A stretch of 64,000 bases of DNA, taken from contig DYEU01000004.1 of assembly GCA_020725555.1 (NCBI GenBank), positions 62,001-126,000 on the forward strand, given 5' to 3'. Positions 17,135-25,036 of the stretch are shown here, in pieces. Below the pieces are notes generated by a model. The model did not search any database, was not told where the DNA came from, and saw only the letters and a list, made by a program, of their open reading frames with translations. Every line of letters begins with the position of its first letter. Position 1 is the stretch's first letter. The position numbers and the translations under genes are program-made. This DNA is from Desulfatibacillum sp. (lineage in GTDB: Bacteria; Desulfobacterota; Desulfobacteria; Desulfobacterales; SpSt-501).

Positions 17135-19084
17135 ATGGCTGCCATCTGCCTGGTCAACCCGGTCAGCGCCGCGCCGCCCGCGCGGGCGGAGTTGCTCAAG
17201 GGCTACCTCAGCCTCGGGCTGCTCGCCTCCGCCCTGCGGGACGCCGGGTTTCTCGGGCGCTTCGCCGCGCGCGCCGGGCTTTTTTCCCCGCCGGGGGGGC
17301 AAAAGCCTTTCGACGTGCGCATCCTCCATCTGGGCCCCGCGCTGGACGCCGAGGGCCTGGCGGCGGCGCTCTCCCGCGCCTTTGCGGGCCTTGCCCCCCC
17401 GCTTCTGGTCGGCGTCACCGCGACCGCCGACCGGGTCGCCTGGTCACGCACCGTCGCCCGGGCCGCCTGCCGGCTCTGGCCCACGGTCCCGCGGATTGCG
17501 GGCGGCCCCCACCCGTCGACGAGCCCGGAAGCCTTTCTCGCCCAAGGCGCGTTCCATGCCGTCTGCCGCGGGGAAGGGGTCGAAACGCTCGCCGAACTCG
17601 CCCTGCGCCTGCGCGCCCCGGAACCGTTCTCCTGGCGGAAGATCGATGGACTCGCCTTGGCCGACCCCGCGGGAGGCATGACGCTCACTCCGCCGCGCCG
17701 CTTGCTCTTCGCCCCGGATGACTATCCGCCCGCCTCGCGAAGCCTCGATCTCTTCCTGGCGTGGGGGGACTCCGCCGCCCCGCACCCGGAGGATGTCGTC
17801 TTTCTCTGGGCAGGGCACGGCTGTCCCCGCCATTGTTCGTTCTGCGCCCAGCGGGCCGTGTTCGGGGGGGCCATCCGGGAACGGGGGGCGGCCTCCCTCG
17901 TCGGCGAGATCGCCGAGCTGCACGCGCGGGGATACCGCAACTTCGCGCTCGTGCAGGAAACCTTTTTCAACCGGCGGGAACGGGTCGACGAGTTCCTCCG
18001 CCGGGTCGCCGACGCGGGGCTCGCGTTTCGGTGGACCGCCGAGGCCCGCTGCGATCAGCTCGACCGCCCGCTGCTGGAGCGCCTGCGGGCCTCCGGCCTG
18101 AAGATGATCCAGATCGGCCTGGAAAGCGGCGACCCCGAGGTCCTGGCGCGCATCGGCAAGGGGTTCTCCCTCGAACGGGCGGCGGAGGTGATCGACGACT
18201 GCCGCGAACTCGGCATCGACACCGCCGTCTACCTGCTGGTCGGCCTCCCCGGCCAGGACTGGCGCAGCGTCCTGCTCACGGCCCGCTTTCTCGAACGCCA
18301 CCCCCCCCGGAACCGGGCGACGGGGCACGTCGCCGTGGCCGTCGCCCTGCCTTACCCCGGGACTCGGATCGCCTGCGAGGGATCCGTCCGCCTCGCCGCG
18401 GCGGGCAGCGGGGGGAGCTTCCCCCGGCGCACGCCCCGGGTCTGGTTCGACGCTGCCGGGGGACTTGAGGTCGAGCCGATCACCGAAACCGACCACCTCT
18501 CCGGCAGAGAAATTGCGGAAGCCTTCTTTTTCCTCGACGATTTCCTCCAGTTTCGGACCGCCGCCCGCGCCGGCGCCTGCGCCGCCCGCCTCCGGGAAAT
18601 GCAGCAGTACGCCGACCGCCTGCTGACCATGATCGTTCACCGCGCCATCCGCGATCTCGCGCTCCCGGATCCGGCAGGTTCCGGGGCGGGGCGGCGTGCC
18701 GCACTCGAGGATTTTCTGCAACGCCACGGCCCCGAAAACCGGATCGCGGAAATGAGCGACCCCCGCTGCGCACCGCTCGATGAGGGCCTGGTCGATTTCC
18801 TGGCCTGCATCCGGCTCTCCACCGGCCGGCGGGCGCTCGCCGCCCTGAACTGGCGCGAGCGTTTCCAGGTGGCCCGCTTCGCGGCCCGCTGCTGGGCCGC
18901 CTCGGGCCGCGCCTTCGACCGCCTGGCCGTCACCCCCGACGAGGCCGAAGCCGGCCGGCGCCTGGTCGAAGCGCTGTGCAGGGCGCCTTGCCGCGTCGTT
19001 CAACGCCTGGCATCGCGCACGCTGATCCTTGAACCGCCGCCCGGACCGCAACCCCGGGCGCAGAACCGCTGGAGGCCGTCATGA
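17135..19084 (+). CDS. B12-binding-domain radical SAM protein
   Basis: A 649 aa radical S-adenosylmethionine enzyme of the cobalamin-binding class. The [4Fe-4S] motif is C-x3-C-x2-C at Cys230, Cys234 and Cys237 (HGCPRHCSFC). The N-terminal third looks like a B12-binding Rossmann domain (LVGVTATADRVAW and IAGGPHPST near residue 123), but without a DxHxxG lower-ligand motif. The core continues with ALVQETFFN, MIQIGLESGD and LLVGLPGQDW. A C-terminal extension of about 200 aa is unassigned. Members methylate or rearrange unactivated carbons. It overlaps the next gene by 4 bases, so the two products are probably linked. Confidence 0.9.
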   Translation: MAAICLVNPVSAAPPARAELLKGYLSLGLLASALRDAGFLGRFAARAGLFSPPGGQKPFDVRILHLGPALDAEGLAAALSRAFAGLAPPLLVGVTATADRVAWSRTVARAACRLWPTVPRIAGGPHPSTSPEAFLAQGAFHAVCRGEGVETLAELALRLRAPEPFSWRKIDGLALADPAGGMTLTPPRRLLFAPDDYPPASRSLDLFLAWGDSAAPHPEDVVFLWAGHGCPRHCSFCAQRAVFGGAIRERGAASLVGEIAELHARGYRNFALVQETFFNRRERVDEFLRRVADAGLAFRWTAEARCDQLDRPLLERLRASGLKMIQIGLESGDPEVLARIGKGFSLERAAEVIDDCRELGIDTAVYLLVGLPGQDWRSVLLTARFLERHPPRNRATGHVAVAVALPYPGTRIACEGSVRLAAAGSGGSFPRRTPRVWFDAAGGLEVEPITETDHLSGREIAEAFFFLDDFLQFRTAARAGACAARLREMQQYADRLLTMIVHRAIRDLALPDPAGSGAGRRAALEDFLQRHGPENRIAEMSDPRCAPLDEGLVDFLACIRLSTGRRALAALNWRERFQVARFAARCWAASGRAFDRLAVTPDEAEAGRRLVEALCRAPCRVVQRLASRTLILEPPPGPQPRAQNRWRPS

Positions 19085-19785
19085 AGGTGAGGCGATTGCG
19101 TCTGGAGGGGGGCGCGCGGCAGGCCCGGGGCGCGGCCGTGGTGATCGACGTCTTCCGCGCCTTCACCTGCGCCCCGCTGCTCTTCGAGCTGGGCGTTTCC
19201 GAGATCCGCTTCGTCGCCCGGCCCGAGGAGGGGCTGGCGCTGAAACGGGAAGACCCCGGGCGGATTTTGATCGGCGAGGTGAACGGCGCGCCGATTCCCG
19301 GCTACGATCTCGGAAACTCGCCCAAGGAGATTCTCGCCTGCCCCCCGGAGCGCTTCCGGGGAGGCCGGGTGGTGCAGCGGACCTCCTCCGGCGTTCAGGG
19401 GGTGCTGATCGCACTCGAACGGGCGGCACCGGTTCTGCCGGCGAGCTTTGTCAACGCCCGCGCCACGGCGCGTCACCTGCTTCGCCTCAACCCGCCCGAG
19501 GTCAGCATCCTGGCCATGGGCCGCAACATGAAGGAGCCCGCCCCCGAGGACGAGCTCTGCGCCCGTTACCTCGCCTCCCTCCTCGGGGAATGCGCCTACG
19601 ACCACCGCGAGGCCCTGCGGGAGCTCCTTTTCAGCCCCATGACGCAGCTCTTCACCTCCGGGCGCTATCCTTATCTCCCCGCCGAGGACGCCGTCTACTG
19701 TCTGCAGCGGGACCTTTTCGACCTCGTCCTCTGTGCGCAAAAAGAAGGGGACGCGGTGATCGTGCGCCCGGTTTCCGCCTCTTGA
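19081..19785 (+). CDS. comB: 2-phosphosulfolactate phosphatase (ComB family)
   Basis: ComB-family phosphatase, 234 aa, which in coenzyme M and sulfolactate biosynthesis converts 2-phosphosulfolactate to sulfolactate with Mg2+. Seen: AVVIDVFRAFTCAPLLFELG near the N-terminus, ILIGEVNGAPIPGYDLGNSP, RTSSGVQG (about residue 101) and FVNARATARHL, all matching the family. The ATG overlaps the radical SAM stop. No other coenzyme M genes are visible, so the physiological substrate may differ from that of the methanogen enzyme. Confidence 0.9.
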   Translation: MKVRRLRLEGGARQARGAAVVIDVFRAFTCAPLLFELGVSEIRFVARPEEGLALKREDPGRILIGEVNGAPIPGYDLGNSPKEILACPPERFRGGRVVQRTSSGVQGVLIALERAAPVLPASFVNARATARHLLRLNPPEVSILAMGRNMKEPAPEDELCARYLASLLGECAYDHREALRELLFSPMTQLFTSGRYPYLPAEDAVYCLQRDLFDLVLCAQKEGDAVIVRPVSAS

Positions 19786-19835
19786 CGGCGCGGCCTTGAC
19801 GCGTGATCGCCCGGGAAGCGCGGAAATGACCCCCT

Positions 19836-20990
19836 TCAGCGCACCGCCGGCCCCCCGGCGGACAGCAGGCGCCGGCCGAGCCCGACCGCGAGGAGACAGA
19901 CCGCACCGAGCACGAGGAAGCCGTCGCTGAAAGAGCCGCGGGTGTCTTTGAACCAGCCGAAGAGGAAGGTGAAGGCCACGGCCCCGAAATTGGCGATCAT
20001 GTTCACCAGGCCGATCAGCGTCCCCAGCGAACCTGCGGGGCCGGCGCGGGAGATCAGGTGAAAGAAGGCGCCGAAGTTGATCGAGGCGGAGGCCGCGGCG
20101 GTCAGCGCGAGCGGCAAAAGCGCCCGCGGGTCCTCCGCCAGGAAAAGGGCTCCGTAAAGACCCGCCAGGACGGCAATCGAACCGTGGGCGATGGGGGCGG
20201 GAGGGAGGCGAAAGAGAAGCATCCCGCCGGAGAGGCGCCCGATCCCGCTGACCAGGAGGACGAGCATCCCGCCCCAGGCATACGGCGCCGAGGCACCGGA
20301 TCCTGAGGCTTCGGCCAGAAGCGAAGGGACCCAGCTGCCCAGGGCGAGAACCGATCCCCAGGAGAGGCTGTGGTAAAGACCGATCGCCCAAGCGGCGCGC
20401 ACCCGGAACACCCCCAGGAATTCGGCCGCGGTCGTCGCAACCGCCGGGCGGCCCTCGACCCGCAACAAGACGGCCCAGGCGAGAAGGGGCAGAAATCCCA
20501 GGCCCGGGGCCAGGTAGACCCAGATCCAGCCCAGGGGCACCAGCTGCGGGATGACCAGGTAGGCCGCAATGCAGCCCAGAGAGAAGAAGCCGCCGAAAAA
20601 GGCCTGGTGCATGCCGATTTTGTTCCGCGGCGAGCAGAGGGCGATCATTTTGAAGACGGTGGGGAAGCTCAACCCCGTGCCCACGCCGGTCAGGATCCTG
20701 CCGGCGACGGCCAGCTCGAGCGAGGCCCCGGCAAGGGGCAAGAGGCTCCCCAGCGTCATCGCCCCCAGGCAGGCGATGAGATTGCGCTTGAGCCCCAGGC
20801 GATCGACGAGCACGCCCGAGGGGATTTGCACCAGGGCGTGCGTCCAGAAAAGGGCGCTCATCAGCAGCGAGATGCGCGTGTACGAGGCGGCATAAAGCGC
20901 CATCAGGGGGTCGAGCGCCGCAGGGACGTTCAGGAAGGCAACCCCCATGACCCAGGCGATGGCAAAGCCCAGGGCGACCCGAGAATCCAT
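19836..20990 (-). CDS. MFS transporter
   Basis: Major facilitator with about 12 hydrophobic helices in 384 aa. Typical features are the helix 2-3 loop GVLVDRLGLKRNL (the GxxxDRxGxR signature), the GVGTGLSFPTVFKMIAL segment in helix 5 and a second-half GGMLLF loop. The start ATG has AAAGGAG 9 bases upstream. It converges on the comB-like gene and is divergent from the Tm-1-like gene, with which it may share regulation. Substrate unknown; the carboxylate setting suggests an organic anion. Confidence 0.9.
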   Translation of the reverse strand: MDSRVALGFAIAWVMGVAFLNVPAALDPLMALYAASYTRISLLMSALFWTHALVQIPSGVLVDRLGLKRNLIACLGAMTLGSLLPLAGASLELAVAGRILTGVGTGLSFPTVFKMIALCSPRNKIGMHQAFFGGFFSLGCIAAYLVIPQLVPLGWIWVYLAPGLGFLPLLAWAVLLRVEGRPAVATTAAEFLGVFRVRAAWAIGLYHSLSWGSVLALGSWVPSLLAEASGSGASAPYAWGGMLVLLVSGIGRLSGGMLLFRLPPAPIAHGSIAVLAGLYGALFLAEDPRALLPLALTAAASASINFGAFFHLISRAGPAGSLGTLIGLVNMIANFGAVAFTFLFGWFKDTRGSFSDGFLVLGAVCLLAVGLGRRLLSAGGPAVR

Positions 20991-21194
20991 GAGCCGCGCT
21001 CCTTTTTCGTTGCGCCGGGTGGTTGGGTTCGGCGACGCGGGTTTCTTTTCCGGCTTACCGCGGATCTCATTTCAGATCAATTCTTTTCATTTTTTCTCAT
21101 CAGCTTGCGCCGCCCCGCCCCTTTCTGCTAAACGACCGGAAGCGCCGCCCCTCTCGGGCGGCCGCGATCAAACCGCCGCAAAGGAGCGCCTCCC
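20991..21194. promoter_or_regulatory. divergent intergenic region between MFS transporter and Tm-1-like gene
   Basis: Unusually A+T-rich around 21060-21105. It contains an inverted repeat GATCT (21063-21067) / AGATC (21074-21078) with a 6-base spacer, placed where it could control both genes. No convincing -35/-10 pair was found on either strand. Confidence 0.4.
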
Positions 21195-22466
21195 ATGACG
21201 ACCAACACCCCGCAAAAGCGCGCCGTGCTGGTGATCGCCACCCTGGACACCAAAAGCGCCGAGGTCATGCACCTGAAAGCCCTGATCGAAGGGGAAGGGT
21301 TGGAGTGCGTCATCCTGGACACCGGGATCCTCGGTGAACCTCAAGGGGTCACGCCGGACATCCCCGCCTCGGAGACGGCGCTGGCGGGGGGCATGCCGCT
21401 CGCCGAGGTGCGGAAAAAACCCTCACGGGGAGCGGCCGTGGAGGTCATGCTCGAAGGGGCCAGGGTCTTCACCCGCCGCCTCTTCGAGGCCGGACGGATT
21501 CACGGGGCGATCAGCATGGGCGGCGCGGAAGGCGGGGTCATGGCGGCCGCGGCGATGCAGGTGCTGCCTCCCGGCTTCCCCAAGGTGATCATCACGCCGC
21601 TCGCCAGCGGCCACCGTCCCTTCGAGCCGTTCATCGGCATCCGGGACATCCTGGTCATGCACTCCCTCGTTGACATCGCCGGCATCAACGACATCAGCCG
21701 CGCGGTCTTCGATAACGTCGGGCATGCCATCTGCGGCATGGTCAGGCACTACCGTCCCCTGGAGATCACGCGGCGCAATCTCGTCGCCGTCACCACCCTG
21801 GGCACCACCGAGTGGGCCATGCGCCGGATCTCCCAGGGTCTCCGGGCCGCCGGGTTCGAGCCCATCATCTTCCACTCAAGCGGTGCGGGCGGCCGGGTCA
21901 TGGAGGACATGATCGGCCGCGGTTTCTTCTGCGGCGTGGTCGATCTGTGCCCCAACGAGCTGACCGACCACCTCGTCGGCGGCTTTCACGACGCCGGCCC
22001 CGGCCGCCTCGAGGCCGCCGGCCGCATGGGGATCCCCCAGGCGGTCTCGACCGGTTGCATGGATTTCTTCGCCCAGGGCGGCAAGGAGACCATCCCGGAA
22101 AAGTGGCGCGGCCGCAAAATGTACTACCACAACCCGGCCTTCACCCTCATCCGGCCCAGCCACGAGGAAATGAGACGCTTGGGCGAAATCATGGCCGAGA
22201 AACTCAACCGGGCCCGCGGGCCGGTGCGGGTCGTGCTCCCGCTCGGCGGGATGAGCATCGGGGGGAAGAAAGGCGGCAGCACCTACGACCCCGAGGGGGA
22301 CCGGGCGCTCTTCGAAACCCTCAAGGCAAAGCTGAACCGGGAGATCCCCGTGGTCGAGCTCGCCTGCCACGTGAACGACGAGCCCTTCGCCGACCGCCTC
22401 GTCGCGGAATTTCTGGCGATCGCCGCAGCGGCCCCTCCGGCCGGGCCCCCCGCCGGGAAGGGCTGA
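21195..22466 (+). CDS. Tm-1-like ATP-binding domain protein (UPF0261)
   Basis: A 423 aa protein of the UPF0261/Tm-1 N-terminal family, related to the tomato mosaic virus resistance protein Tm-1, whose bacterial role is not settled. The family pattern is clear: VLVIATLDTKSAEVMHLKALIE at the start, LDTGILGEP, the glycine-rich GAISMGGAEGGVMAAAAMQVLP, GIRDILVMHSLVDIAGIN, LGTTEWAMRRI, VVDLCPNEL and the C-terminal LPLGGMS. ATP or nucleotide binding is inferred for the family. The usual fused or adjacent TIM-barrel partner is not seen here. Good AAAGGAG site 9 bases upstream. Confidence 0.9.
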   Translation: MTTNTPQKRAVLVIATLDTKSAEVMHLKALIEGEGLECVILDTGILGEPQGVTPDIPASETALAGGMPLAEVRKKPSRGAAVEVMLEGARVFTRRLFEAGRIHGAISMGGAEGGVMAAAAMQVLPPGFPKVIITPLASGHRPFEPFIGIRDILVMHSLVDIAGINDISRAVFDNVGHAICGMVRHYRPLEITRRNLVAVTTLGTTEWAMRRISQGLRAAGFEPIIFHSSGAGGRVMEDMIGRGFFCGVVDLCPNELTDHLVGGFHDAGPGRLEAAGRMGIPQAVSTGCMDFFAQGGKETIPEKWRGRKMYYHNPAFTLIRPSHEEMRRLGEIMAEKLNRARGPVRVVLPLGGMSIGGKKGGSTYDPEGDRALFETLKAKLNREIPVVELACHVNDEPFADRLVAEFLAIAAAAPPAGPPAGKG

Positions 22467-22472
22467 GGCCCG

Positions 22473-22499
22473 CGGGAGCGCCGCCTCCCGTCTTCTTCT
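22473..22499 (+). terminator. candidate Rho-independent terminator after the Tm-1-like gene
   Basis: CGGGAG (22473-22478) and CTCCCG (22485-22490) can form a 6-bp stem with a 6-base loop, followed by the pyrimidine run TCTTCTTCT. It begins 7 bases after the stop codon. The T-tract is imperfect. Confidence 0.45.
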
Positions 22500-22577
22500 G
22501 GCCATGGGGGGGGCCGCCGTGGTACAAAGCGGATTTCCGGCCCGGCCGGCGTATGGCCGCCGCGCGGAGGAGGCGTC

Positions 22578-23711
22578 ATGACGATCGAAATTCTCGAGGT
22601 GCGCTCGCGGCGGGACCTCGAGGACTGGATCCGCTTCCCGCTTGCGCACTACCGCGGGGATGCGAACTTTGTCCCCCCGCTCCTGCGCGAGGAGCGGGAG
22701 TTCTTTTCCCCGGAAAAAAACCCGGGGTTCCGGGTCGCCGAGGTCCGCCTGCTCCTGGCCCGGCGGGAGGGCAGGACGGTCGGCCGCGTCTTGGGCCTGC
22801 TTAACCGCCTGGAAACCGAAAAACTAGGCTTTCGCCGCGGCCGCTTCGGCTGGTTCGAGAGCGCGGACGACCCGGCTATCGCCCGGGCGCTCCTCGCCGA
22901 GCTCGAGGCGGGGTTCCGCGCCCGCGGCTGCCGCGAGATGACCGGCCCCCACGGGTTTTCCGATCTCGATCCCGAGGGGCTCCTCGTCGAGGGCTTCGCG
23001 GCCCTGCCCACCATCGCCGGGAGCTACAACAAGCCTTACTATCCCCGGCTCCTCGAGGGCTGCGGCTTCGTGAAGGAGGTCGACTACCTGGAAACCCGCT
23101 TCCGGCTCCCGGAGGAGACCCCGGCCTTGATCCGCCGGATGGAGGAGCGGGCGGCACCCGCGGCCCGGGCCGACGGCCTGCGCCTCCTCACGGGCCTGAA
23201 CAAACGGGGCATCCGCACCTGGGCGGGTCCCTTCTGGGAGGTTCTCGAGGAGGCCTTCGCGCCGCTCTACGGGGTGACCCCCCTGAGCGCGGAGCAGAAA
23301 CGGTTCTACGAGCGGAAGTATTTCCCCTATCTCGACCCGCGCTTCGTCCAGCTCGTCGTCGACCGCGCAAACCGCCTCCAGGGCTTTTTCCTGGGCCTTC
23401 CTTCGCTCAGCCTGGCCTTCCAGAAAGCCCGCGGCCGCCTCCTGCCCCTCGGCTGGCTCGCCGTCGCGCGCGCCTTCCGCCGCTTCGACACGGTCGATTT
23501 CTATTTCGCCGGCGTGCGGCCCGGCGCCAACCCGCGCAAGGTGCTCCCGCTCATGGCGCTTGGCATGTGGCACAGCCTGCGCGCGGCCGGGGTTTCCTTC
23601 ATCGAAACCAACCGCGAACTCGAAACGAACACGCTGATCGTGGGCATCTGGTCGCGCTTCGAGGTGATCAACCGCCGCCGCACCCGGATCTTCCGCAAAC
23701 CGCTGTCCTGA
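22578..23711 (+). CDS. GNAT-like N-acetyltransferase family protein (large, double-domain form)
   Basis: A 377 aa protein of a conserved bacterial family annotated as GNAT-like. The N-terminal half (MTIEILEVRSRRDLEDWIRFP, FVPPLLREER, VGRVLGLLNRLETEKLG, then EMTGPHGFSDLDPEGLLVEG near residue 118) and the C-terminal half (KVLPLMALGMWHSLRAAGVSFIETNRELETN at about 315-345) resemble two degenerate GNAT halves. Substrate and role are unknown. A strong GGAGGAGG site precedes the ATG. It lies alone between the Tm-1-like gene and terC. Confidence 0.72.
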   Translation: MTIEILEVRSRRDLEDWIRFPLAHYRGDANFVPPLLREEREFFSPEKNPGFRVAEVRLLLARREGRTVGRVLGLLNRLETEKLGFRRGRFGWFESADDPAIARALLAELEAGFRARGCREMTGPHGFSDLDPEGLLVEGFAALPTIAGSYNKPYYPRLLEGCGFVKEVDYLETRFRLPEETPALIRRMEERAAPAARADGLRLLTGLNKRGIRTWAGPFWEVLEEAFAPLYGVTPLSAEQKRFYERKYFPYLDPRFVQLVVDRANRLQGFFLGLPSLSLAFQKARGRLLPLGWLAVARAFRRFDTVDFYFAGVRPGANPRKVLPLMALGMWHSLRAAGVSFIETNRELETNTLIVGIWSRFEVINRRRTRIFRKPLS

Positions 23712-24000
23712 CCCGTGACTTCCTCGCCGCCGTGCATTTCGTCATCAACGCGTTTCCACCCTGCAGCGGGTGTCCAAAAGCGAGCGACACCGTCGCCCGC
23801 CGCGGGCTGCGGCGGCGGACCGACCGTTTTCCCATCTTGATTGAAATCAACGAGTTCCCATCCCGTGCCGCAATACCGCAGCGCTTCGGCGGCATGGCAT
23901 GGTTTTTGATTATCCGTATTCGGCCGGGCGTGCCCGGGGGAGCCCCCCGCCGCCGGGCGAGATCCGCCACCGAGGCGGAAAGCGGAAAGGAGCGGGAACG
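23712..24000. other. 289-base intergenic region upstream of terC
   Basis: No gene seen. It contains small GC hairpins, such as CCGGGC-GT-GCCCGG near 23925 and TCCGCC-ACCGA-GGCGGA near 23970, and a GTGCATTTCGTCATCAAC stretch at about 23750. AAAGGAG lies 10 bases before the terC ATG. Confidence 0.35.
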
Positions 24001-24900
24001 ATGATCGACCTGGGTGGATGGGGAACCCTCGAGTTCTCGTGGAGTTTTCTGCTCGCCGTGGGGAGCATCGTGCTGATCGACCTCGTCCTCGCCGGGGACA
24101 ACGCCGTTGTGATCGCCATGGCCGTCAAGCGCCTCGAGGGGCGCCAGCGCACGCTGGCGATCGCCGGCGGCGCCGGGGCGGCGGTTCTCGTGCGTGTCGC
24201 CTGCACCTTCGCCGTAGCTCGCCTGTTGACGCTCCCGCTCATCAAGCTGATCGGCGGCGCGGTGGTTGTCTGGATCGCGGTCAAGCTGCTGACGGCCGGC
24301 TCCGCAGAGGAGCACGGCGGCAAGGAGGGGCGCGGCCTGCTGCAGGCGCTCTGGATCATCGTCGTCGCCGACCTGAGCATGGGGATCGACAACATGCTCG
24401 CCGTCGGCGCGGCAAGCCACGGCAACCTTTTCCTTCTTCTCTTCGGCCTCGTGCTCTCGATCCCCTTTGTGGTCTTCATGAGCACGCTGCTCGCCCGCCT
24501 CATGGACCGCTTCCCGGTCATCCTCTGGCTGGGGGCGGCGATTCTCGGCAAGGTGGGCGGCGAGATGATGGCAACCGACCCCTTCGTGCAGGCGCACCTT
24601 GCCCTGCCCCACGGCGCCGAATACGGCGCCATGGCCTTTTTCGTCCTCTTTGTGCTGCTGGCCGGCCGGTGGGTCCTGGTGTCCCGCAAACGGGGCGCCG
24701 CCCCCGCCCGCGCGGGATGGGCCCTGCTGGAGCCGATTCCGCTGTGGCCGTCCCCCGTCCTTCGCGGCCGGATGCCCTGGGGACCCCATGCCTCTACCCC
24801 TACTGCTGAGCGCATCCGGATCGGAGCGGCGCCCCTCTTGCGGCGCAAGCCCGCAGATGGTAAAGGGGCGCCTGCCGCTTGCGGGAGGCAGCAAGGATAA
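24001..24900 (+). CDS. TerC-family integral membrane protein with atypical C-terminal tail
   Basis: TerC/YjbE-type membrane protein, 299 aa, linked in the family to metal (tellurium resistance, manganese) export. The diagnostic acidic membrane motifs are intact: DLVLAGDNAVVIAM (residues 27-40) and DLSMGIDNMLAVG (124-136). About seven helices end near residue 226. The last 70 residues (from about 230) are a Pro/Ala/Arg-rich tail without helices and unlike the family, whose members usually stop soon after the last helix. I start at the ATG with AAAGGAG upstream, not the longer frame from 23899. Confidence 0.88.
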   Translation: MIDLGGWGTLEFSWSFLLAVGSIVLIDLVLAGDNAVVIAMAVKRLEGRQRTLAIAGGAGAAVLVRVACTFAVARLLTLPLIKLIGGAVVVWIAVKLLTAGSAEEHGGKEGRGLLQALWIIVVADLSMGIDNMLAVGAASHGNLFLLLFGLVLSIPFVVFMSTLLARLMDRFPVILWLGAAILGKVGGEMMATDPFVQAHLALPHGAEYGAMAFFVLFVLLAGRWVLVSRKRGAAPARAGWALLEPIPLWPSPVLRGRMPWGPHASTPTAERIRIGAAPLLRRKPADGKGAPAACGRQQG

Positions 24901-25036
24901 GGGGCCTTTCGCGGGGAGATGACCGCCTGCGCCACCCCCCCCACAGGGGGCTTGCGGCCGTCGCACCGGCGAGAGGCTCTTTTGTCTCGAGCCCGCCCCA
25001 GGACCCGGTATCCTTCGTGGAAGGAGGCTGCGCCCC

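Noticed and set aside
23740-23990. Possible yybP-ykoY (manganese) riboswitch upstream of terC
   Set aside because: A GTGCATTTCGTCATCAAC stretch and several hairpins caught the eye because such switches precede terC genes, but the conserved GGGGAGTAGC element and the matching distal loop are not found.
24901-25036. Small gene or structured element between terC and the ion transporter
   Set aside because: No start with a ribosome-binding site, no sustained frame and no strong stem beyond chance for GC-rich DNA.
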